Source: Equivita sp045641605
Lineage (GTDB): Bacteria > Actinomycetota > Coriobacteriia > Coriobacteriales > Eggerthellaceae
Length of the DNA: 21,618 bases
Direction of reading: 5' to 3'
NCBI GenBank assembly: GCA_045641605.1
Contig: JAZUHG010000005.1
Location: 1-21,618 of the forward strand
The notes under the pieces are model-generated. The model made no database searches. It had not been told where the DNA came from and saw only the letters and a program-made list of their open reading frames with translations. This document shows positions 15,553 through 21,618 of the stretch, one piece after another. The translations under genes were made by a program, and so were the position numbers. The stretch's first letter is position 1. Each line of letters starts with the position of its first letter.

Positions 15553-16170
15553 ATGTCAACTAGCGCACAACAAATTGCTGAACTTCGTAGACAAATCATG
15601 ATTCAACAAATATTGCCTACCATTATTACGTCCATTGTTTTGGGTGTATTATCTTATTTAGCAAGTGCTATTGGCCTAATAAAGATGTTTGATAAGGCTG
15701 GTGAAAAAAATTGGAAGGCATGGGTACCTTTTTACAACACTTATATATTGTTTAAGTTATGCTGGAAGAAGGATTATTTCTGAGCTATCCCAATTGGATG
15801 TGTTTTGGTTGCGATTATTGGCAATATTAGAGTTGGATCTGTTTGGGCAACTGTAATATTGGTTATAATTTGCATTGTTTTGTTTGCAATGTTCGTTTTG
15901 GAGTGTTTCTTGGCATATCATATTGCTAGGTGCTACGGAAAAAGTTGGCCTTGGGTTGTCGGCTTGATTTTCATTCCATGTGTAATGTATATTCTTCTTG
16001 GATGAGGTAGTGCTAAGTTTGATCCTATACATAAGGCTTTAGTTAAGGCAAAAAATGTTCCTAAAAAACCGAAGACACTTGAAAAGCCTGCTGCAAAGCC
16101 AAAACCAAAAGCAGCTTCAAAACCTAAGCAGCCAGATTATATTGACCCTAAGCCAAAGGCTAAATTTTAA
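15553..16170 (+). CDS. DUF5684-type membrane protein with Lys/Pro-rich tail (second paralog)
   Basis: A 205-residue protein with two in-frame UGA-Trp codons (15781-15783 and 16003-16005). It has hydrophobic segments at about residues 20-42, 76-90, 95-120 and 130-152, and the loop motif FDKAGEKNWKAWVPFYNTY that parallels the first paralog. The last 50 residues are cytosolic-looking, rich in Lys, Pro and Ala (KPAAKPKPKAASKPKQP), and lack a counterpart in the neighbour. The start at 15553 follows AAAGGG; an upstream in-frame ATG at 15490 is rejected because the promoter and hairpin lie after it. With the standard code it would be cut to 76 residues. Function unknown. Confidence 0.8.
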
Positions 16171-16196
16171 TATATAACAATTTCAAAGGAGGTCAC

Positions 16197-17687
16197 ATGA
16201 GTAAGTACGTAATGGCTCTTGATGCTGGTACGACTAGTAACCGCTGTATTCTTTTTGACAAATCTGGCAAAATTTGTAGTGTTGCCCAAAAGGAGTTTAC
16301 ACAAATCTTTCCAAAACCTGGTTGGGTTGAGCATAACGCAGATGAGATTTGAACAACTCAGCTGGAAGTTGCACGCGAAGCTATGGAAAAAGCAGGTGCA
16401 AAGGCTACAGATATTGCTGCTATTGGCATTACAAACCAGCGTGAAACTACCATTGTTTGGGACAAGGTAACAGGTCAACCTGTTCATAATGCTATTGTTT
16501 GGCAATGCAGACGTACTTCGGAATATTGTGACAGCTTAAAAGATAAAGGTCTAACTGATAAATTTCAAAAGAAGACAGGTCTTGTAATTGATGCATATTT
16601 CTCTGGCACTAAAATTAAATGGATTTTGGATAATGTTCCAGATGCCCGTAAACGTGCGGAAAAAGGCGAGCTTCTCTTCGGCACTGTTGAGACTTGACTT
16701 ATCTGGAATTTGACAAAGGGTGCTGTTCATGCAACCGATTATTCAAATGCTTCGCGCACGATGCTTTTCAACATCAATACTCTTGAGTGGGATGATGAAA
16801 TCCTAAAAGAGTTAGACATTCCAAAGAGTATGCTACCTGAGGCTCGACCAAGTTCAGGTGACTTTGGTGAGGCGGATGCGGAAATGTTTGGCGCGCCTAT
16901 CAAGATTGGTGGTGCGGCAGGTGACCAGCAAAGTGCGCTTTTTGGTCAAACTTGCTTTGATAAAGGCGAGGTTAAAAATACTTATGGTACTGGATGCTTC
17001 ATGCTTATGAACACTGGTGAAAAACCTGTCCTTTCTAAAAACGGTTTGCTAACAACAATTGCATGGGGCCTTGATGGCAAGGTAAATTATGCTTTGGAAG
17101 GTTCAATTTTTGTTGCTGGTGCGGCCATCCAGTGGCTTCGTGATGAGATGGAATTTGTAGAGCAATCTCCGGACTCCGAAGCCGCAGCACTTGCTGTTGA
17201 AGATACCAATGGATGCTATGTTGTTCCTGCATTTACAGGTCTTGGTGCCCCGCATTGAGATCAATATGCACGCGGAACTATTGTTGGATTGACCCGTGGT
17301 GTAAATAAGAATCATATTATTCGTGCGACCTTAGATTCGCTGTGTTACCAGACCTTCGATGTTTTGGAGGCCATGGAAAACGATAGTGGCATCAAGATTG
17401 TTGGACTTAAAGTTGATGGTGGAGCAAGTGCAAACAATTATTTGATGCAAACCCAAGCCGATGTTATTAATGCGCCGGTTGTTCGCCCGACTTCGGTAGA
17501 AACAACTGCTGTAGGTGCTGCTTATTTGGCTGGTTTGGCAGTTGGATATTGGAAAGACACTAAAGATATTCAAGCTAACTGGGAAATTGATAGGATCTTC
17601 GAGCCAAAGATCGAAGATGATAAACGTAAGGAAATGCTTGATGGCTGGCATAAGGCTGTTAAGTGTTCATATGGTTGAGCAAAATAG
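16197..17687 (+). CDS. glpK: Glycerol kinase
   Basis: The 496-residue protein has the normal GlpK length once four UGA codons (16350, 16695, 17256, 17676) are read as Trp. It makes sn-glycerol 3-phosphate from glycerol and ATP in the cytoplasm. Seen: LDAGTTSNRCILFD (phosphate loop), ITNQRETTIVWDK, NAIVWQCRRTS, HATDYSNASRTMLFNI, AGDQQSALFGQ, TYGTGCFMLMNTG and DGGASANNYLMQ. The UGA sites fall in VEHNADEIW, FGTVETWLIW and GAPHWDQYARG, where the family has Trp. The sequence NINTLEW has Asn where Gram-positive GlpK regulated by the phosphotransferase system has the phosphorylated His (NIH), so that control is probably absent. Ribosome binding site AAAGGAGGT is the strongest in the window. The final three residues (Trp-Ala-Lys) lie after a UGA that would otherwise be taken as the stop. 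Confidence 0.97.
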
Positions 17688-17696
17688 AGGATAATT

Positions 17697-18878
17697 ATGA
17701 ACGAAATTCTTGATATGAAAATCGAAGAAATGCCGATGTGCGAATTCGATTGCAGTTGTGGGAGGCACCATAGTTTTAGCCTACACGATTTATCTATTAA
17801 AAGTGGTGCGATTAATGAACTTCCAAGAGTTGCAGGCGATTTTAAAGACGAAGACATCCTTGTTGTGTTTGATAATAACACCTACGAAGTAGCAGGCAAG
17901 CGTGCTGTTGAGGTTTTAAAAGATGCTGGTTTTAAGAGCGTTCGCGAAATGCTTTTTGATACTGGCAGCGACATTTTAATTCCAAATGCAGAGACCATTG
18001 GAAGAATTTTGTTTGGTGTTAATAAAGAAACCAAGCTTATCATAGGTGTTGGATCTGGCGTTATTAACGATTCCATCAAGTATGTTTCTTCACGCGCGCA
18101 CATCCCTTATGTTATTGTTGCCACTGCGCCTTCGATGGATGGATATGTTTCTGCGGGATGTCCCGTGCTTTTTGATGGATTGAAAATTTCTCTACAGGGC
18201 GACCTTGCTTATGGGGTTATTGGCGATACTGAAATTCTTAAAACCGCACCATCTGACTTAATTCAAGCTGGTTTTGGAGATGTGGTTGGAAAAATTACAG
18301 CGCTTATAGATTGGGATTTGGCGGTTAAAGCTAATGGCGACTACCGATGCGACACTTGCGTTAAGCTTGTTCAAGATGCGTTGGATAAATGCTTCAAAAA
18401 AGTTGATGGTTTGCCGAAGCGTGACGAAGAAGCTTTGGGAGCCTTGATGGAGGCCTTAACTTTGACAGGTGTAACCATGGCGCTTGTTGGAATTTCACGC
18501 CCTGCTTCTGGTAGCGAGCATATTTTGTCTCATTATTGGGAGATGGATTATGTTGCTCGTGGGCTTAACCCTGTGCATCATGGCGTTACAGTTGGTGTTG
18601 CTACACCTGTTGTATGCCGAATGTTCGAAGAGCTAGCAGACATTATGCCTGAAGGTGTTATGGATTGGTTGATGCCAAGCGCCGAAGTCAAGGAATTGCT
18701 TGCAAAAGCCGGCAGCCCTGTGACACCTAAAGATGCTGGAATCTCAAAGGATTTGTTCCATAAGAGTATGTTGGAGGCTTATAAGATTCGCGACCGCTAT
18801 TCAATTTTGCGTTTTGCTGTTGAGAATAATCGCATTAATGAATTGGCAGACAAAATCACATCGGAGATCTATGGCTAA
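17697..18878 (+). CDS. egsA: sn-Glycerol-1-phosphate dehydrogenase (AraM/EgsA family)
   Basis: The 393-residue protein belongs to the metal-dependent, iron-containing-alcohol-dehydrogenase-like family that reduces DHAP to sn-glycerol 1-phosphate with NAD(P)H. Seen: an N-terminal FDCSCGRHHSF stretch common to bacterial AraM, GVGSGVINDSIKYVS (nucleotide-binding loop), TAPSMDGYVS, the probable metal Asp in GFGDVVGK, and probable metal His residues in SGSEHILSH and HHGVTVGV. In archaea G1P builds ether lipids; in Bacillus AraM feeds heptaprenylglyceryl phosphate. Its placement after glpK (9-base gap) and its overlap with a GpsA-like gene suggest a role in G1P/G3P/DHAP balance. No in-frame UGA; all three Trp are UGG. 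Confidence 0.92.
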   Translation: MNEILDMKIEEMPMCEFDCSCGRHHSFSLHDLSIKSGAINELPRVAGDFKDEDILVVFDNNTYEVAGKRAVEVLKDAGFKSVREMLFDTGSDILIPNAETIGRILFGVNKETKLIIGVGSGVINDSIKYVSSRAHIPYVIVATAPSMDGYVSAGCPVLFDGLKISLQGDLAYGVIGDTEILKTAPSDLIQAGFGDVVGKITALIDWDLAVKANGDYRCDTCVKLVQDALDKCFKKVDGLPKRDEEALGALMEALTLTGVTMALVGISRPASGSEHILSHYWEMDYVARGLNPVHHGVTVGVATPVVCRMFEELADIMPEGVMDWLMPSAEVKELLAKAGSPVTPKDAGISKDLFHKSMLEAYKIRDRYSILRFAVENNRINELADKITSEIYG

Positions 18879-19887
18879 GATAACTTTTATTGGGTCTGGA
18901 CAGATGGCGAGCGCCATCACTTTTCCTGCTTTTGAAAATGGCAATGAAGTAAGGCTTGTAGGTAGCCCACTTGATGGGGAAATCATCGATGCTCTTCGCA
19001 AGGATGGCTTTCACTCAAATCTTCAACGTCAACTTCACGACGGAATTAAATATTACAAAATCGACGAAGTCAAAGATGCTCTTGCTGGAGCCGATCTTGT
19101 CATTTGTGGCGTTTCTAGCTTCGGAGTTGATTGATGGGCCGAAGAAATTTTGCCAATTTTAGACGAGAACGTCCCAATGATGTCTGTAACAAAAGGTCTT
19201 ATTAATTTACCTGGTGGAAATATGATTCCTTATCCTAAATATTGGGAATCTAAGTTGCCAGAAGGTTCAAATCTTGAGCTTTATGCAATTGGCGGCCCTT
19301 GCGAAGCAAAGTGTTTGGCTAGTCATGTTCATTCTAGTGTTGGATATTGTGGCCCAGACATGGAAAAGCTTAAATGAATCAAGAGTTTGCTTACAACAGA
19401 TTATTATCACATCAGTTTAACTACAGATGTTGTTGGTTTGGAAGTTTCTGTTGCAATTAAAAATGCATACGCGCTTGCAACATCAATCTCTCATGGCATG
19501 GCTGAAGTTGACGGTCGTGATGGAATTAATCATTGAAATATGGAAAGCGCTTTGTTTATGCAAAGTACAAAAGAAATGACGAAGCTCTTGCAAATCTTCG
19601 CTGGCAATATTGATATGTTGCAATATTCAGTTGGGGATTGTCATGTAACTTCGCAAGGTGGTCGAAGCCGCTTGGTTGGAACTTTGCTTGGTAAAGGTTA
19701 TACAATCGATGAGGCATTAGAGCAGCTCAAAGGGCAAACTTTAGAAGCTGTTGTTGTTTCAAAACGCTTGGGTCAAGCAATCGAAGAGCGTGGAATGCAA
19801 AAAGATTTTCCACTTCTTATGCATGTGTACGATTTGCTTTTGGGTAAAACCACTGTAGATATCCCATGAGAAAAATTCGAAGAATAA
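18871..19887 (+). CDS. gpsA: GpsA-like NAD(P)-dependent glycerol-3-phosphate dehydrogenase
   Basis: The 338-residue protein has four UGA-Trp codons (19132, 19375, 19534, 19867); the first is followed by UGG, giving Trp-Trp. A Rossmann motif (FIGSGQMASA) opens it, and VTKGL, IGGPCEAK (family GPSFA.E), the catalytic-lysine block VAIKNAYALA, and GDCHVTSQGGRSR follow, all laid out as in GpsA. It should interconvert DHAP and sn-glycerol 3-phosphate. It is a diverged branch: the usual SRNR phosphate-binding motif reads GRSR, and ALITRG is ALFMQS, so substrate or stereochemistry may differ from classic GpsA. Its ATG overlaps the egsA stop by eight bases. With the standard code it would appear as four fragments. 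Confidence 0.85.
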
Positions 19888-19894
19888 GGAACTT

Positions 19895-20671
19895 ATGGAT
19901 GACAAATTAAAAGACATAAAACTTTTCGTGCTTGATATGGATGGCACTGTTTATCTTGGCGATGAACCTATCGAAGGCTCACTTGAGTGGATTCGAAATA
20001 TTGAAGCTGACCCAGAGCGCGATTTTATTTTCTTTACTAATAATGCTTCTAAAGTTCCAAGTATTTATGTTGATAAACTTGCAAAAATGGGTCTTGAAGT
20101 TAGCGAGGATAAAATTGTAACCGCTGGTGATGTTTGTGCACAATTTTTAAAGGAAAATTATCCTGGTGCAAAAATTTATCTTAATGGAACACCTGCTCTT
20201 GAAAAAAATTGAGCCGAAAATGGCATAAACCTTGTAAAAGATAACCCTGACGTGTGTGTCCAGAGCTTCGATACAACACTAACTTACGAAAAACTTGATC
20301 GCATTTGTCATTTTATTCGAAATGGTGCGGATTTTATTGCTACTCACAAGGACATAAATTGCCCTACGGAATATGGATTTATGCCAGATTGTGGTGCAAT
20401 GTGCGAGCTAATTAAATCTTCAACTGGAGTTGCTCCGCGTTTCTTCGGTAAGCCTTATAAAGAGACTGTTGATATGCTTACATCCATTACAGGTATTGAA
20501 GCAAAAAATATGGCTTTTGTTGGCGACCGCCTCTACACTGATGTTGCTACCGGAGTAAATAATGGAGCAATTGGAATTTTGGTTCTCTCTGGTGAAAGTG
20601 ATATGAAAACCGTTGAACAAAGCGATGTTAAGCCCACTGCTATATTCAATAAATTAGCAGAAATATGTTAG
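19895..20671 (+). CDS. HAD-IIA family phosphatase (NagD/phosphoglycolate phosphatase-like)
   Basis: The 258-residue protein has one UGA-Trp (20210-20212, Trp106). HAD motif I is LDMDGTVYLG with nucleophile Asp14 and acid/base Asp16; motif II is FFTNNAS; the Lys of motif III is in GKPYKE; motif IV is GDRLYTD with Asp211 and Asp216. The C2B cap lies between motifs II and III, defining subclass IIA. Members hydrolyse small phosphates such as phosphoglycolate, nucleoside monophosphates or glycerol phosphate. Mycobacterial and human relatives act on glycerol 3-phosphate, and the operon context favours a glycerol- or triose-phosphate substrate here. That is inference. A 7-base gap follows gpsA, with AAGGA over the previous stop. 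Confidence 0.88.
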
Positions 20672-20698
20672 AATTATTAGGTCGAGCGAAAGGATCAT

Positions 20699-21618
20699 AT
20701 GAAATATTTCATGGGAATTGATATGGGTACACAAGGTGCTCGTGTTGGTGTCTTTGATGAAAATGGTAAGCAAGTTGCCGATGCCACAAAAGGCTGGGAG
20801 ACTAAATATCCCAAACCTGCATGGGCAGAACAAGATCCTAACGTTTGGTGGGATTGTGTTAAGCTTGCTCTGGCTGATGCAAGTTCTCAAATGAGTGACG
20901 AAGTTAAAGCCAACATTGCAACTGTAACTGTGGATGCTACGGCTTCGACGTTTTTCCCTGTTGATAAAAATATTAATGCCCTTAGCGATGCTATTATGTG
21001 AATGGACATGCGTGCTACCGAAGAGGCTGCCGAACTTAATGCCACTGGACATGCGGTTTTAGAGCATTGTGGAGGAGAGGCTAGCCCAGAGTGGTTTGTT
21101 CCAAAAGTTATGTGGGTTAAACGCCATGAACCTGAACTTTATAAAAATACTTACAAATTTTTAGATCAACTTGATTGAATCAACTATAAATTGTCAGGTG
21201 TACTTTGCTCTTGTATGTGCACAGTGGTTTGTAAATATCATTATGTTGAGGAGCTTGGCGGATATTGTAAAGATTTTTATGATTCTATTGGCTTGGAAGA
21301 TTGAAACGAAAAGGTTTTCGATCGCATTGAGTTAATTGGTGCCGATCTTGGAAATTTGCATCCAGAAATTTGTGATGAGTTTGGAATTTCAAAAGACGCC
21401 AAGCTGATCATGGGTGGAATTGATGCTCATATTGGAATGTTTGGAACCAATGCATTTACCGAAGGTAAGCTTTCGGTTAATATGGGTACAAGTTTTTGTA
21501 TTCTTGGAAACATTAATGATAGCTCTAAAAAGCTAAGCAGTTTTTGAGGTCCTTATAAAAATGCAGTTTGTGAAGGCGCGGGTTGTGTTGAAGGTGGACA
21601 GTCGGCGGCGGCTGGTCT
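20699..21618 (+). CDS. FGGY-family carbohydrate kinase, 3' end outside window
   Basis: At least 306 residues are visible, with four UGA-Trp codons (20999, 21176, 21302, 21545). The N-terminal FGGY ATPase half is clear: GIDMGTQGARVGVFD (phosphate loop), TVDATASTFFPVD, then IMWMDMRA with the catalytic-base Asp, SPEWFVPKVMWVK, and FLDQLDWINYKLSG. IMGGIDAHIGMFG and NMGTSFCILG belong to the second domain's nucleotide site. The wording is closer to D-ribulokinase or related polyol/ketopentose kinases than to glycerol kinase; the substrate cannot be named. AAAGGA lies just before the ATG, 27 bases after the phosphatase gene, so it is probably in the same transcript. It continues past 21618. Confidence 0.88.

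Noticed and set aside
2049..21052. Many minus-strand open frames of 60-150 codons opposite the genes
   Set aside because: They are antisense shadows of well-identified genes, with no recognisable domains and no promoter or ribosome binding pattern of their own.
1..21618. UGA read as glycine (Gracilibacteria/Absconditabacteria code)
   Set aside because: The UGA positions align with family Trp residues (DRDKRW, APHW, IMWMDMRA), not with Gly.
1..21618. CRISPR arrays, tRNA or rRNA genes, riboswitches of known class
   Set aside because: No repeat-spacer pattern, no cloverleaf with a CCA-type end and no recognisable riboswitch core was seen; gaps between genes are all under 160 bases.

Overview
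The window is an AT-rich bacterial segment (roughly 40% G+C by eye, lower in the first 1.2 kb). All 31 genes I can support lie on the + strand. Its main property is a changed genetic code. UGA is read as tryptophan: I count 24 in-frame UGA codons in 11 genes, several at Trp positions that are near-invariant in their families (phosphoglycerate mutase, SecY, glycerol kinase, an FGGY kinase). All 30 visible gene ends are UAA (17) or UAG (13). Annotated with the standard code, these genes look like strings of broken pieces.

The content does not look like a mollicute. There is cysteine synthase, a membrane glycosyltransferase, sn-glycerol-1-phosphate dehydrogenase, zinc-type S14 and an L24 with four cysteines. 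From memory, the SecY and L2 wording resembles Gram-positive and especially actinobacterial (Coriobacteriia-like) proteins. I infer a low-GC Gram-positive-type bacterium, possibly an Actinomycetota relative, that reassigned UGA to Trp independently of Mycoplasma. The taxonomy is only a moderate inference.

Layout. 2-1153: 3' part of a diverged IS1634-like transposase. 1305-1970: a Trp-rich exported protein of unknown function, closed by a strong intrinsic terminator at 2001-2033. 2091-6201: an operon-like run of a polyprenyl-phosphate-type glycosyltransferase, tpiA, gpmI and cysK. 6202-6351: a promoter and a structured leader. 6352-14854: a compact run of 17 ribosomal protein genes (L2 to L15) and secY, mostly with TAATG overlaps or gaps under 25 bases; rpsJ-rplC-rplD-rplW are absent upstream and adk/map/infA absent downstream. 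14935-16170: two related DUF5684-type membrane proteins, each behind its own promoter with inverted repeats. 16197-21618: a tightly packed glycerol-phosphate module of glpK, G1P dehydrogenase, a GpsA-like dehydrogenase, a HAD-IIA phosphatase and a second FGGY kinase cut by the window edge.

Functionally, tpiA and gpmI are lower glycolysis. The final module should interconvert glycerol, G3P, G1P and dihydroxyacetone phosphate, feeding DHAP to TpiA or drawing on it for lipid or envelope glycerol phosphates. The ribosomal block uses only UGG for Trp, while the other genes use UGA for about 29% of Trp codons, suggesting UGA is avoided in highly expressed genes.
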